64,000 nt of DNA from Propioniciclava soli (lineage in GTDB: Bacteria; Actinomycetota; Actinomycetes; Propionibacteriales; Propionibacteriaceae). Made by a program: the position numbers and the translations under genes. This document shows positions 55,962-64,000 of this stretch, piece by piece. The DNA lies in NCBI RefSeq assembly GCF_014858005.1, contig NZ_JACYOT010000005.1:248001-312000 (forward strand). Direction: 5' to 3'. Within the stretch, counting starts at the first letter, position 1; every line of letters starts with the position of its first letter. Under the pieces are notes generated by a model that was not told the origin of the DNA, did not search any database, and worked only from the letters and a program-made list of their open reading frames with translations.

Positions 55962-57857
55962 TCAGACCTCGCCCACCGCCGCGGCCTGCAGCGAGCGCCG
56001 CGTGGCCTCCAACTCGAGCAGGGCGGCGAACCCGCGGTTGTACTCGGCCTGCTGCTCCACCGGATTCGTGCGTTGCAGGCGGGACTTCAGCGTGTTGATC
56101 CGCCGCGTCACCGTCGCGAGCCGCAACCGCGAGGCGTACTCACGGGCGTACGCGGCCGTCGGCTCGCCGTACAGCGGCTCCACCGACAGGGCCACGACCA
56201 GCTGCTCACCCACCGCGTCGTCAATGCCCGCCACCACCGCCTGGGCGAACCCGGCGGCACGGCGGTCGCCGGCGGCCAGCACCCCGAACACCCGCGCGTA
56301 ACTCGGGTGGGCGAAGTCGTCGGGCACCACGCCGAACCACGCGTCGTCGAACAACGCCGGTTGTTGGACGGCAAGCTTCAAGAATCCCCGCTCCGTCTCG
56401 AGCCGGCGGTCCCGCGGATCGGGCAGCTCCATCAGCGCCTGTTGCGTCGTCTCGGCCGGGGCGTCCGCGCCCCCCGGTGCCCCCGTCGCCCCCGGTGTCT
56501 CGGCCGCCCCGCGCACCCGCGCGGGCTCGTCCGGCACCTTCCGGGCGTTCGCGCGGGTCACCTCGGCGCGCACCTCGTCGGGGTTGAGCCCGACCCAGCC
56601 GGCCAGCTCCCGCAGGTAGCCGGACACCAGCGCGGCGTCCCGCACGCTCGCCACCAGCGGAGCAGCGGCGCGGACGGCGGCGAGCCGGCCGTCGGCCCGG
56701 TCGAGGTCGAACCGTTCGACGGTGTTGCGCATGACATAGCGATACAGCGGCACCCGTCGCGCCACGAGCTCGCGCACCGCCGGGTCGCCGGACTGGATGC
56801 GCAGGTCGCACGGATCCAGGCCGCTCGGCTCGATGGCGACGTAGGTCTGCGCGGTGAACGAGGCGTCCGAGCTGAACACCTTGAGGGCCGCCGCCTGGCC
56901 GGCCGCGTCGCCGTCGAAGGTGAACACCACCTCCCCGGAGTGGGCATCGGCGGTCATCAGCCGGTCGATCATCCGGGAGTGGTCCGCGCCGAACGCCGTG
57001 CCGCACGACGCCACCGCGGTGTCCACGCCGGCGATGTGGCAGGCCATCACGTCGGTGTAACCCTCGACCACGACCGCCTGGTTCTTCTTGCCGATGTGCG
57101 TGCGGGCCAGGTCGAGCCCGTAGAGCACGTGGCTCTTCTTGTAGACGAGCGTCTCGGGGGTGTTGAGGTACTTGGCCGGCATGCGGTCGTCGTCGAACAG
57201 CCGCCGCGCGCCGAAGCCCAGCGTCGAGCGCCCCGAGTCCCGGATCGGCCAGACCAGGCGTCCCTGGAAGAAGTCCCACCCGTTCTCGCGCACCAGCCCG
57301 GCCTTCACCAGGTCGTCGCGGGAGAACTTCTTGCCGAGCAGGTGTTCGCGCAATGCCGTCCCCGAGCGCGGCGCGAAACCGATGCCGAAATGGTCCGCGT
57401 GCTCGCGGGTGAACCCCCGGCCGTGCAGGAAGCGGCGCCCCTCGACGGCATCCGGGCTGGTCAGCTGGGCGGCGAAGAACTCGGCGGCGGCCGCATTGGC
57501 CTCCAGGACGCGCATGCGCAGGCCCGGCTCGTGCTTCGGGCCGCCGTCGCCCTCGGTGTAGCGAATCTGGACGCCGCAGCGGTCGGCCAAATACTCCACG
57601 GCGTCGGTGAACCCCATGTTGTTGATCTTCTGGACGAAGCCGATGACGTCCCCGCCCTCGCCACAGCCGAAGCAGTAGTAGAAGCCTTTGGCGGGCGTCA
57701 CCCGGAAGCTCGGCGTCTTCTCGTTATGGAAGGGGCACAGGCCCGTCAGCGAGCCCCCACCGGCCGGCCGCAGCGCGACGAACGCCGAGACCACCTCGTC
57801 GATCCGGGACCGTTCCCGGACCGTCTCGAGGTCCTCGGGATGGATCCGGCCAGCCAT
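55962..57857 (-). CDS. dnaG: DNA primase
   Basis: A 631-residue DnaG primase, which lays RNA primers for replication. The N-terminal zinc finger is present (GLCPFHNEKTPSF, YYCFGCGEGGD), followed by the RNA-polymerase basic region (NGWDFFQGRLVWPIRD) and the TOPRIM acidic residues (VVEGYTDVMACH, FTFDGDAAGQAA), then the helicase-binding C-terminal domain. Length is normal for actinobacteria. TACACT lies 7 nt before the ATG at 57857, indicating a leaderless transcript divergent from the FetB-like gene. Confidence 0.97.
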   Translation of the reverse strand: MAGRIHPEDLETVRERSRIDEVVSAFVALRPAGGGSLTGLCPFHNEKTPSFRVTPAKGFYYCFGCGEGGDVIGFVQKINNMGFTDAVEYLADRCGVQIRYTEGDGGPKHEPGLRMRVLEANAAAAEFFAAQLTSPDAVEGRRFLHGRGFTREHADHFGIGFAPRSGTALREHLLGKKFSRDDLVKAGLVRENGWDFFQGRLVWPIRDSGRSTLGFGARRLFDDDRMPAKYLNTPETLVYKKSHVLYGLDLARTHIGKKNQAVVVEGYTDVMACHIAGVDTAVASCGTAFGADHSRMIDRLMTADAHSGEVVFTFDGDAAGQAAALKVFSSDASFTAQTYVAIEPSGLDPCDLRIQSGDPAVRELVARRVPLYRYVMRNTVERFDLDRADGRLAAVRAAAPLVASVRDAALVSGYLRELAGWVGLNPDEVRAEVTRANARKVPDEPARVRGAAETPGATGAPGGADAPAETTQQALMELPDPRDRRLETERGFLKLAVQQPALFDDAWFGVVPDDFAHPSYARVFGVLAAGDRRAAGFAQAVVAGIDDAVGEQLVVALSVEPLYGEPTAAYAREYASRLRLATVTRRINTLKSRLQRTNPVEQQAEYNRGFAALLELEATRRSLQAAAVGEV

Positions 57858-57864
57858 GAGCCGC

Positions 57865-57870
57865 AGTGTA
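57865..57870 (-). promoter_or_regulatory. -10 box (TACACT) of leaderless dnaG
   Basis: TACACT on the minus strand ends 7 nt before the dnaG ATG; no Shine-Dalgarno is present in the 41-bp divergent intergenic region. Confidence 0.5.
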
Positions 57871-57885
57871 GCCGCGCCGGCGGGC

Positions 57886-57891
57886 TACCCT
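57886..57891 (+). promoter_or_regulatory. -10 box (TACCCT), leaderless arrangement
   Basis: TACCCT ends 7 nt before the GTG at 57899. Together with the dnaG box it makes a compact divergent leaderless promoter pair. Confidence 0.5.
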
Positions 57892-57898
57892 GCAGGGC

Positions 57899-58657
57899 GT
57901 GACCGTCGATCTGGGCCCCGGCCTCGTCCTCGCCCTCGCGCTGCTGCTGGCCCTCGCGGTCGCCGCCTCCCTCGTCGGACGCCTCGGCATCGCGCGCGAG
58001 CAGGTCGTCGCGGCCGTCCGTGCCGTCGCGCAGCTGGCGGCAGTCTCGCTCGTGGTCGCGGCGGCCGTCCAGACCCTCGTGGGCGGCATTGCCTTCGCGG
58101 CGCTGATGTTCACCATCGCGGTGTGGACGACCACCGGACGCGTCGGCGTCCGCGACTGCTGGCCGTTCACCGCGCTGGCCCTGCTCGCCGGCGTCCTGCC
58201 CGTGCTCGGGCTCGTGCTCGTCTCGGGGGCCACCCCCGTCAACGGCACGACCGTCGTCGCCCTCGGCGGCATCGTCATCGGCAACATGATGACCGCCCAC
58301 ACCCTCACCGGACGCCGCCTCTTCGCCGAGCTCCGCGACCAGCGCGGCATCTACGAGGCCGGCCTGGCGCTCGGCCTGCAACGGCACGAGGCGATCGGCG
58401 AGGTCATCGATCCGGTCACTGCGGAGGGGCTGGTGCCGAATCTGGACCAGACCAAGACCGTCGGCCTGGTGACCCTCCCGGGCGCCTTCATCGGCGTGCT
58501 GCTCGGCGGCGGATCGCCCCTGCAGGCAGGTGCCGCCCAGGTGCTGGTGCTCGTCGCGATCATGGCCGGGCAGGCCTGCACCGTCACCACACTGACGTGG
58601 CTCATCGCCCGCGGCCGCGTCGTGCCGGCAGACCTGCGCTCCACCCTCCACGCCTGA
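57899..58657 (+). CDS. FetB-like (UPF0014) ABC transporter permease
   Basis: A 252-residue membrane protein with about six to seven spans matching the UPF0014/FetB family: VRAVAQLAAVSLVVAA, VALGGIVIGNMMTAHTLTGR, then QTKTVGLVTLPGAFIGVLLG and GGSPLQAGAAQVLVLVAIM. FetA-FetB is an iron exporter that helps against oxidative stress in E. coli; the partner ATPase gene is not adjacent here, so the substrate is uncertain. GTG at 57899 is probably leaderless. Confidence 0.87.
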   Translation: MTVDLGPGLVLALALLLALAVAASLVGRLGIAREQVVAAVRAVAQLAAVSLVVAAAVQTLVGGIAFAALMFTIAVWTTTGRVGVRDCWPFTALALLAGVLPVLGLVLVSGATPVNGTTVVALGGIVIGNMMTAHTLTGRRLFAELRDQRGIYEAGLALGLQRHEAIGEVIDPVTAEGLVPNLDQTKTVGLVTLPGAFIGVLLGGGSPLQAGAAQVLVLVAIMAGQACTVTTLTWLIARGRVVPADLRSTLHA

Positions 58658-58679
58658 GGTCCCCTCGCCGGACGGGGGT

Positions 58680-58685
58680 TACAGT
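58680..58685 (+). promoter_or_regulatory. -10 box (TACAGT), leaderless arrangement
   Basis: TACAGT ends 6 nt before the ATG at 58692 of the first LppM-like gene. Confidence 0.5.
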
Positions 58686-58691
58686 GACCCC

Positions 58692-59405
58692 ATGGCGCGC
58701 CAGCGGTGGACGGTCGTCGCCGCGGCCCTGGCCACGGTGACCCTCAGCGGCTGCGCCTTGACCGGCACCGTCCACGTCGACGCGGAGCGGCTGGATGTGG
58801 ACGTCACCTTCGCGCAGTTCCCCGGCCCCTCCTGCGTCGGCGGTCCTGAGGCGCTGGTGTTCGAGCGGGTCGGGTCCGAGCCCGGCACCGGCACGAGCAC
58901 CTGCCGCCTCCACGGCACGATTGACCGGGCAGGCGCCGCCGAGGACGAGGCCCAATTCCTCAGCATCCTGGCGCCGGTCACCGAGCGCGCCCTGCTGTTC
59001 CTCATTCCCTCCACCTACATCGGCCTGCCGGGCAACGACAACCTGACCGCGATCGACCTCACCGTCACGTTCGCCGGGGACGTCGAGACGGTGAGCGCGG
59101 GGGGTACGGCGTCCGGCCCGGTGGCCCACATCACGGACGCCGCCGCCGTCCGCGCCCAGGGGGTCACGGTGGTCGCCGCCCGTCAGCCGCGCCTGCCGAT
59201 CACGCTGATGGCGGGCGGGATCGGGCTGGCCGCCGGCCTGCTGATCGCGTGGGCGTCCCTGGTCGTCCATCGTCGGCGCGTCGCGCGTCCCGACCCCCCG
59301 GATGCCGACGGGGGCCCGCTCGCGCCGCTGCCCGGTCCGGTCCAGGACCGGCCGGTGGACGCACCGCCGCCCGAGGACCCCGACGTGTGGCGGCCCGGGC
59401 CGTGA
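58692..59405 (+). CDS. LppM-like lipoprotein
   Basis: A 237-residue lipoprotein: signal peptide ending in VTLSGC, an extracytoplasmic domain of about 140 residues, one membrane span near residues 160-182 (LPITLMAGGIGLAAGLL), then a Pro/Asp-rich cytosolic tail. IDLTVTFAGDVETVSAGGTASG resembles the LppM domain (F-P-G-x-V segment) of mycobacterial LppM. The role is unknown apart from envelope localisation. Its stop overlaps the GTG of the next gene, a paralogue (GTGA). Confidence 0.8.
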   Translation: MARQRWTVVAAALATVTLSGCALTGTVHVDAERLDVDVTFAQFPGPSCVGGPEALVFERVGSEPGTGTSTCRLHGTIDRAGAAEDEAQFLSILAPVTERALLFLIPSTYIGLPGNDNLTAIDLTVTFAGDVETVSAGGTASGPVAHITDAAAVRAQGVTVVAARQPRLPITLMAGGIGLAAGLLIAWASLVVHRRRVARPDPPDADGGPLAPLPGPVQDRPVDAPPPEDPDVWRPGP

Positions 59406-59983
59406 GACGACCGGGGTTGGTCGCCGTCGCGGCCGGGGTCGCGGCCCTGACGCTTGGTGGCTGCGACGTCAGTGGCCGAATCGACGTGGAACCGGCCGGC
59501 GCGCGGGTGGACCTGACGATCTCCGGCGAGACCCTCGGCTGGTGCACCGACCAGGCCCTCGGTGAGCCCGAGCTGTCCGCCGAACTCAGCCCTGACCTCA
59601 CGTCGTGCCACCTCACCGGCCTCGTCCCCGCCACCCAAGGCACGCTGAACCGAACCTACGGCTGGCTGTCGGTGGCCGACGACCTCGCCGTGCTCGCCGC
59701 GCCCACGCGGCGCGGCCCGGCCGTCAGCGAGTTGGAGGAGGTGACGAGCCTGGACGTCGCCGTCCACTTCCCCGGCACCGTGGTCGCCGCCGGCCCGGAC
59801 ATCATCGCCCGGGGCCGCTCCGCCCGGATCACCGACGTGGCCGTGGTGCGCGACCAGGGCGCCGTCGTGGTGGGCCGCATGACCCCGCCGGATCCGGCGC
59901 CGTGGCTGTGGGGCATCGGTGGGCTGCTCCTGGGCCTGTCGCTCGGCTGGGGCGTCCTTCCCCTGCTCAGGTCACGCGTCTGA
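59402..59983 (+). CDS. LppM-like lipoprotein, paralogue of the upstream gene
   Basis: A 193-residue lipoprotein with signal peptide ending in LTLGGC, an LppM-like domain (LDVAVHFPGTVVAAGPDI) and a C-terminal membrane span (LWGIGGLLLGLSLGWGVLPLL). Sequence and layout parallel the preceding protein, so the pair arose by tandem duplication, with the tail lost or gained. It is translated by a 4-base GTGA overlap and converges with the dGTPase-like gene, overlapping its 3' end by 17 bp. Confidence 0.8.
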   Translation: MRRPGLVAVAAGVAALTLGGCDVSGRIDVEPAGARVDLTISGETLGWCTDQALGEPELSAELSPDLTSCHLTGLVPATQGTLNRTYGWLSVADDLAVLAAPTRRGPAVSELEEVTSLDVAVHFPGTVVAAGPDIIARGRSARITDVAVVRDQGAVVVGRMTPPDPAPWLWGIGGLLLGLSLGWGVLPLLRSRV

Positions 59984-61088
59984 TGCCCCGGGGCAGGCGG
60001 GTGGCATCCCACCCCAGCAGCGCCACGGCGGTGTCGAAGGCGAACTGGTCGGTCATGCCGCCCACGTACGTGACGGCCGTGCGCACGGGGTCGGCCTCCG
60101 CGGCCGGGCGGTGGTCGGCCGGCAGGGCGTCCGGCCGCTCGGCGTAGAACTCGACCAGCGCCCGCAGCACACCGATGACCGCGTCGGATTGGGCCACCGA
60201 CTCGGCGCGGGTGTAGATGCGCTCGTAGTTGAAGCGCCGCAGGGACGCGAGCGCCCCCGCCACGTCGGCGTCCATCCCCACCTCCCCGGTGTGCGCGACC
60301 GTGGTGATGACCGAGCGGATGAACGTGGCCAGGTGCTCACGCCGGGTCCGGCCCGCGAGGGCGACGACGTCGGCCGGCAGCTCGGCGAGCGAGACGATGC
60401 CCGCGGCCACCGCGTCCTCCAGGTCGTGGGCGCAGTAGGCGATGCGATCGGCCCAACTCACGATCTCGCCCTCGACGGTGGCCGGCGCCGGCCGCGACCA
60501 CGAGTGGTTCCGGATGCCGTCGAGCGTCTCGGCGCACAGGTTGAGCCCAGTCAGCACCACGTCGGCGCCCCACGGGCCATGGTCGTACCCCTCGCCGAGG
60601 AAGGCGTCGAAGGCCTCCTCGGACGCGTGCCCACCCGGCCCGTGCCCGCAGTCGTGGCCGAGCGCGATGGCGTCCGCGAGCGCGACGTTGACGCCGACGC
60701 CGCGCGCGATCGACGTCGCGACCTGGGCCACCTCGAGCGCATGGGTCAGCCGGGTGCGCTCGTGGTCGTTGGGGTGGACCACCACCTGCGTCTTGCCGGC
60801 CAGCCGCCGGAACGCGGTCGAGTGGACGATGCGGTCCCGGTCGCGTTCGAAGCAGGTCCGCTCCACGTCCGGCTCCTCGGGCACCACCCGATTCCCAGCG
60901 CCGTCGCTGAACGTCGCCCCCGGTCGCAGCAGCAGCCGTTCGCGCTCCTCACGCGCCTCCCGACCGATCGGCGCCGCGAGGTCGACCGTCGCCGACGAGT
61001 CGCCGTGCGCCCGCACCACCCCGTGGCCCTCGTGGCCGCGCATCGTCGCCGCCCAGGCGCGCGTGCGCGGGTTCAACGCGTCCGACAT
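59967..61088 (-). CDS. dgt: dGTPase-like HD-domain dNTP triphosphohydrolase
   Basis: A 373-residue HD-superfamily enzyme of the deoxyguanosinetriphosphate triphosphohydrolase-like type, which splits dNTPs to nucleosides and triphosphate. The metal-site residues are in RLTHALEVAQVA (His) and LGHDCGHGPGGHASE (His-Asp and following His), and a further Asp in VSWADRIAYCAHDLED. FRRLAGKTQVVV is the usual lead-in. The gene lies between dusB and dnaG as in many actinobacteria. ATG at 61088 with GGGAGGA upstream is preferred to the longer in-frame readings that run into the neighbouring repeat region. Confidence 0.92.
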   Translation of the reverse strand: MSDALNPRTRAWAATMRGHEGHGVVRAHGDSSATVDLAAPIGREAREERERLLLRPGATFSDGAGNRVVPEEPDVERTCFERDRDRIVHSTAFRRLAGKTQVVVHPNDHERTRLTHALEVAQVATSIARGVGVNVALADAIALGHDCGHGPGGHASEEAFDAFLGEGYDHGPWGADVVLTGLNLCAETLDGIRNHSWSRPAPATVEGEIVSWADRIAYCAHDLEDAVAAGIVSLAELPADVVALAGRTRREHLATFIRSVITTVAHTGEVGMDADVAGALASLRRFNYERIYTRAESVAQSDAVIGVLRALVEFYAERPDALPADHRPAAEADPVRTAVTYVGGMTDQFAFDTAVALLGWDATRLPRGIRRVT

Positions 61089-61178
61089 GCCCCCATCCTC
61101 CCGGACGCCTCCGCCGTCCACCAAGCGGGCCGCCCTATGATGGGCGCGACGTCGGACCCACTGACCTGAGGAGCTCCC

Positions 61179-61874
61179 ATGAGCAGCACCCCGCCGGCAC
61201 CCGAGCCCCGCGACGGCGAGGCCCCGCAGTATCCCCAGCAGGAGTACGGGCAGCAGGGGTACGGCCAGCAGGGCTACCCCCAACAGGGCTACGACCAGCA
61301 GGGGTACCCCCAACAGGGCTACGACCCGCAGGGGTACCCCCAGCAGGGCCATGGCCAGCCGGGGTACCCCCAGCAGGGCTACGGCCAGCAGGGCTACCCA
61401 CAGCACGGCTACCCGCAGCAGTACGCCCAGCAGGGCTACGGCTACCCGCAGCAGGGCTACGCCCAGGGGGGCTGGCCCGAGGAGCCCGCACCGAGCACGT
61501 CGAGCCCGATGCTGGGCCGCATCGCGCTGGGGATCGTGGCGGCCATGACGGTGCTGATCGCCGTGGTCGGGTGGCAGTTCGGCGCCGCCTTCGGCAACCT
61601 GATCCTCGACATCGGCGTGGATGCGGCATCCACCATGTCCCCCAACGACCCCGCCGTCGAGCAGTTCGCGGTCGACATGAGCGGCTGGACGCTGGCCGGC
61701 ATGGTCGCGTCCTTCGGCGGGCTCGCCGGCTGGATCATGGCCATCGTCGCGTTCGTGCGCCGCTCGGCCCGCCCGCTGGCGCTGTTCGGCATCATCCTGG
61801 GCGTGCTCGCGCCGATCGTGGCGTTCATCCTCATGGTGCTCGGCATGATGCCGGCCATGTCGGCGGTCAGCTGA
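61179..61874 (+). CDS. Membrane protein with Gly/Tyr/Gln/Pro-rich N-terminal repeats
   Basis: A 231-residue protein. Residues 15-100 are a low-complexity run of GYPQQ and GYGQQ units with almost no charge, like prion-like domains. The rest has three membrane spans (about 112-132, 166-186 and 196-222) of the DUF4190 kind. Function unknown; similar proteins are widespread in Gram-positives, often as small envelope proteins with disordered N-termini. GAGGAG lies 9-13 nt before the ATG. Confidence 0.82.
   Translation: MSSTPPAPEPRDGEAPQYPQQEYGQQGYGQQGYPQQGYDQQGYPQQGYDPQGYPQQGHGQPGYPQQGYGQQGYPQHGYPQQYAQQGYGYPQQGYAQGGWPEEPAPSTSSPMLGRIALGIVAAMTVLIAVVGWQFGAAFGNLILDIGVDAASTMSPNDPAVEQFAVDMSGWTLAGMVASFGGLAGWIMAIVAFVRRSARPLALFGIILGVLAPIVAFILMVLGMMPAMSAVS
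61230..61470 (+). repeat. Low-complexity tandem repeat encoding GYPQQ units
   Basis: Units of about 15-30 bp (CAGCAGGGCTACCCC and variants) are repeated about 15 times and encode Gln-Gln-Gly-Tyr-Pro/Gly. Nucleotide similarity among units is high enough for copy-number change by slippage. Confidence 0.7.
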
Positions 61875-61876
61875 CG

Positions 61877-63028
61877 CTAGCCGCCCGAGACGTCGGACTC
61901 GGCGGCGGAGAGGTCCTCGTCGCCGAGCGTCCGGGAGTCGAGCCAGCCCTGGGGCAGCGTCACCTTGTCGCGCGGCGTCCCCTGCCGCCCCCGCGGCGCC
62001 CCCAGCTCGGAGGTCGGGAACGGCGCGTCCGCGTCCAGCTGGGCCAGCAACGCGTCCAGCTCGGCGAATGAGGAGATCGACGCCAGCCCCCGCCGGAGGT
62101 CACCGCCCACCGGGAAACCCTTGAAGTACCAGGCCATGTGCTTGCGCAGGTCGGTGCAGCCGTGGCGCTCGCCGTGGATCTCCGCGAGCAGCTCGGCGTG
62201 CCGACGCACCATGGCGGCCACCTCGCCCAGCGTCGGGAGGTGCCGGGTGTCCCGGCCGGCGAACGCGTCGGCCAGGTCACGGAACAACCACGGGCGGCCC
62301 AGACAGCCGCGTCCGATCACGACGCCGGCACAGCCGGTCTGCTCGACCATGCGGAGCGCGTCGGACGCCTCCCAGACGTCGCCGTTGCCCAGCACCGGGA
62401 TGTCGAGCGCGTCGGCCAGGGTGCCGATGGCGTCCCAGTCGGCCTGCCCGGCGTAGGCCTGCTGCACCGTGCGCCCGTGGAGCGCGACCGCCGCGATGCC
62501 GGCATCCTGCGCGATGCGGCCGGCGTCGAGGTACGTGAGGTGGTCGGCGTCGATGCCCAGCCGCGTCTTCATGGTGACCGGGACGCCGTGGGCGTCCGCG
62601 GCCGCGACGGTCTGCTGCAGCAGGGCGGCCAGCCGGTCCCGCTTCCAGGGCAGGACGCCGCCGCCCCCGCGCCGCGTGACCTTGGGCACCGGGCAGCCGA
62701 GATTGATGTCGATGTGGTGGACGCCGAAATCCGTGGCGAGGATCGCGGCGGCCCGCGCCATCGTCGCCGGGTCGACGCCGTAGAGCTGCACCGACCGGGT
62801 CGTCTCCCCCGGCGCGAACCGGAGCATCGCGTGGGTTCGCGGGTTGCGTTCGACGATGCCGCGGCTGGTGATCATCTCGCACACGTACAGCCCGGCGCCC
62901 TGCTCGAGGCAGAGCTGGCGGTAGGCCGGATTCGTGATGCCGGCCATCGGAGCCAGGACGACGGGGGTCGCGACCTCCACCGTCCCCCCGGACGGGGCGG
63001 TCAGACGCAGCGGCAGATGAACGGGCAC
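61877..63028 (-). CDS. tRNA-dihydrouridine synthase (DusB-like)
   Basis: A 383-residue FMN enzyme that reduces uridines to dihydrouridine in tRNA D-loops. The N-terminal [14 protein letters not shown], the catalytic Cys in [30 protein letters not shown] and [18 protein letters not shown] are all present. GTG at 63028 is chosen because TAGGAT lies 8 nt before it, a leaderless arrangement; TTG at 63037 would overlap that box. It lies next to dgt, as usual in actinobacteria. Confidence 0.94.
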   Translation of the reverse strand: MPVHLPLRLTAPSGGTVEVATPVVLAPMAGITNPAYRQLCLEQGAGLYVCEMITSRGIVERNPRTHAMLRFAPGETTRSVQLYGVDPATMARAAAILATDFGVHHIDINLGCPVPKVTRRGGGGVLPWKRDRLAALLQQTVAAADAHGVPVTMKTRLGIDADHLTYLDAGRIAQDAGIAAVALHGRTVQQAYAGQADWDAIGTLADALDIPVLGNGDVWEASDALRMVEQTGCAGVVIGRGCLGRPWLFRDLADAFAGRDTRHLPTLGEVAAMVRRHAELLAEIHGERHGCTDLRKHMAWYFKGFPVGGDLRRGLASISSFAELDALLAQLDADAPFPTSELGAPRGRQGTPRDKVTLPQGWLDSRTLGDEDLSAAESDVSGG

Positions 63029-63036
63029 GAGGGACA

Positions 63037-63042
63037 ATCCTA
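63037..63042 (-). promoter_or_regulatory. -10 box (TAGGAT) of the dihydrouridine synthase gene
   Basis: TAGGAT on the minus strand ends 8 nt before the GTG at 63028, supporting this start over the upstream TTG. Confidence 0.45.
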
Positions 63043-63054
63043 CCCGCGGCCCGG

Positions 63055-63060
63055 TAGGGT
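63055..63060 (+). promoter_or_regulatory. -10 box (TAGGGT), leaderless arrangement
   Basis: TAGGGT ends 6 nt before the ATG at 63067 of the SDR gene, in a 38-bp divergent region. Confidence 0.5.
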
Positions 63061-63066
63061 CGAAGA

Positions 63067-63924
63067 ATGAGTGCAGACCTGAGCAAGATTCCCAGTCAGA
63101 CCCAGGATTGGCCTGGCACCGTCGCCGACCTGAAGCCCTCCCCCGACCACGGTGAGACCTCGTGGGTCGGTCGCGACCGGTTGAAGGGCAAGCGCGCCCT
63201 CATCACCGGTGGGGACTCCGGCATCGGCCGGGCCATCGCGATCGCCTTCGCGAAGGAGGGTGCCGATGTCGTCATCGCCCACCTCCCCCAGGAGCAGGCC
63301 GACGCCGACGAGACCGTGCGGCTCGCATCGCAGGCCGGCGGCAAGGTCACGGCCATCGCCGGCGATCTGCGCACCGCCGAGGAGAACCGTCGCCTGGCCG
63401 CGGAGGCCGTGGAGTTCCTCGGGGGCCTCGACGTGCTGATCCCCAACGCCGCGTACCAGATGACCCACCCCGCGCTCGAGGAGTTCCCCGAGGACCAGAT
63501 CGTCCGCACCTACGAGACCAACGTGTTCAGCCCGTTCTGGCTGGTGCGCGCCCTCTCGGACGAGCTCGCCGACGGCGGAGCGGTGATCATCACGACCTCG
63601 GTGCAGGCCTACTCCCCCTCGGAGCACCTGCTCGACTACGCGTCCACCAAGGCGGCGTTGAACAACCTGACGGTGAACCTGGCCGCCGAGCTGGGCGGTG
63701 ACGGCATCCGCGTGAACGCCGTGGCGCCGGGCCCGATCTGGACGCCGCTGATTCCCGCCACCATGGCCAAGGAGAAGGTGAAGGGCTTCGGCTCCGACAC
63801 CCCGCTCGGCCGCGCCGGCCAGCCCATCGAGGTGGCCGCCGCGTTCGTGTTCCTGGCCTCCGACGAGGCGAGCTACGTCTCCGGCGCCGTCCTCGGCGTG
63901 ACGGGCGGCAAGCCTACGTTCTGA
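63067..63924 (+). CDS. Short-chain dehydrogenase/reductase (stress-protein type)
   Basis: A 285-residue SDR with the long N-terminus of the YghA/general-stress-protein group ([20 protein letters not shown]). The cofactor motif is [12 protein letters not shown], the second is PNAAYQM, the active-site Ser lies in [12 protein letters not shown], and the YASTK holds Tyr and Lys. The C-terminus [20 protein letters not shown] is typical. Substrate is unknown; relatives reduce aldehydes or keto groups. Leaderless start at 63067. Confidence 0.92.
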   Translation: MSADLSKIPSQTQDWPGTVADLKPSPDHGETSWVGRDRLKGKRALITGGDSGIGRAIAIAFAKEGADVVIAHLPQEQADADETVRLASQAGGKVTAIAGDLRTAEENRRLAAEAVEFLGGLDVLIPNAAYQMTHPALEEFPEDQIVRTYETNVFSPFWLVRALSDELADGGAVIITTSVQAYSPSEHLLDYASTKAALNNLTVNLAAELGGDGIRVNAVAPGPIWTPLIPATMAKEKVKGFGSDTPLGRAGQPIEVAAAFVFLASDEASYVSGAVLGVTGGKPTF

Positions 63925-64000
63925 CGGCGTCCACCAGGACGGTGTGGTCTGGCGCCATCGCCGGGAATCGGACGCCCACGCTCGCCAGCGCGCGCCCCGA
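63914..64000 (-). CDS. C-terminal end of an unknown protein, cut by window edge
   Basis: On the minus strand the last 28 codons of a frame run from the window edge to TAG at 63916-63914, ending [21 protein letters not shown]. Third positions are G or C in nearly all codons, like real genes here. It converges with the SDR gene, overlapping its end by 11 bp. No family can be assigned. Confidence 0.4.
   Translation of the reverse strand, partial: SGRALASVGVRFPAMAPDHTVLVDAVRT

Overview
The window comes from a high-GC Gram-positive bacterium, most likely an actinobacterium and possibly of the Propionibacteriaceae type. The evidence is very high third-position GC, frequent GTG starts, many TANNNT boxes 6-8 nt before start codons (leaderless genes), a mycobacterial-type SOS box, LPXTG and lipobox proteins, LppM-like lipoproteins, a DUF222/HNH protein, an excalibur protein and a VKOR/thioredoxin pair. 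No transposase, integrase, CRISPR array or rRNA gene was seen.

Layout. 1-3748: DUF58 and MoxR ATPase genes (minus strand), a Pro/Ser-tailed membrane protein and a HAD hydrolase. 4051-8794: a translationally coupled operon of a BcsA-like GT2 polysaccharide synthase, a HlyD-like membrane protein and a GH81 endo-beta-1,3-glucanase lipoprotein, which suggests a secreted beta-1,3-containing glucan. 8995-14906: a minimal zincin, a GH51 arabinofuranosidase, an excalibur protein, a DUF4352-like protein, a uronate-dehydrogenase-like enzyme, a small-conductance mechanosensitive channel and a TetR regulator. 14922-15632: a GNAT acetyltransferase bracketed by inverted copies of a 74-bp palindromic element. 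15665-24117: an L-fucose uptake and catabolism cluster with a LacI regulator; its transporter ATPase gene carries an in-frame TAG. 24151-24667: a decayed second copy of the GNAT cassette with both 74-bp ends. 24721-25991: a DsbA-like/VKOR disulfide-forming pair. 26168-30741: glycosyltransferases, a helical-toroid-like protein and a GH130 enzyme.

30977-50301: tRNA-Ile(CAU), then an 18.6-kb gene for a cell-wall-anchored protein of about 6,187 residues with about 45 DUF11-type repeats and an LPQTG anchor, followed by a PCu(A)C-like lipoprotein. As given, the giant gene is broken by one in-frame TAG and two single-A insertions; correcting these three positions restores one frame from end to end. 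50309-54464: a perfect SOS box before a small unknown gene, a frameshifted lipoprotein gene, a DUF222/HNH gene with a weaker SOS-like box, a TetR regulator, an SDR and tRNA-Asn.

54501-64000: a core-genome block with a sigma-70 factor, dnaG, a FetB-like permease, two LppM-like lipoproteins, a dGTPase-like HD hydrolase, a Gly/Tyr/Gln-rich membrane protein, a dihydrouridine synthase, an SDR and the end of an unknown gene.

The features least explained by standard annotation are the 74-bp palindromic element family (six copies) with its duplicated GNAT cassette, the giant disulfide-rich surface protein with its lesions, the glucan operon, and the small SOS-controlled gene.
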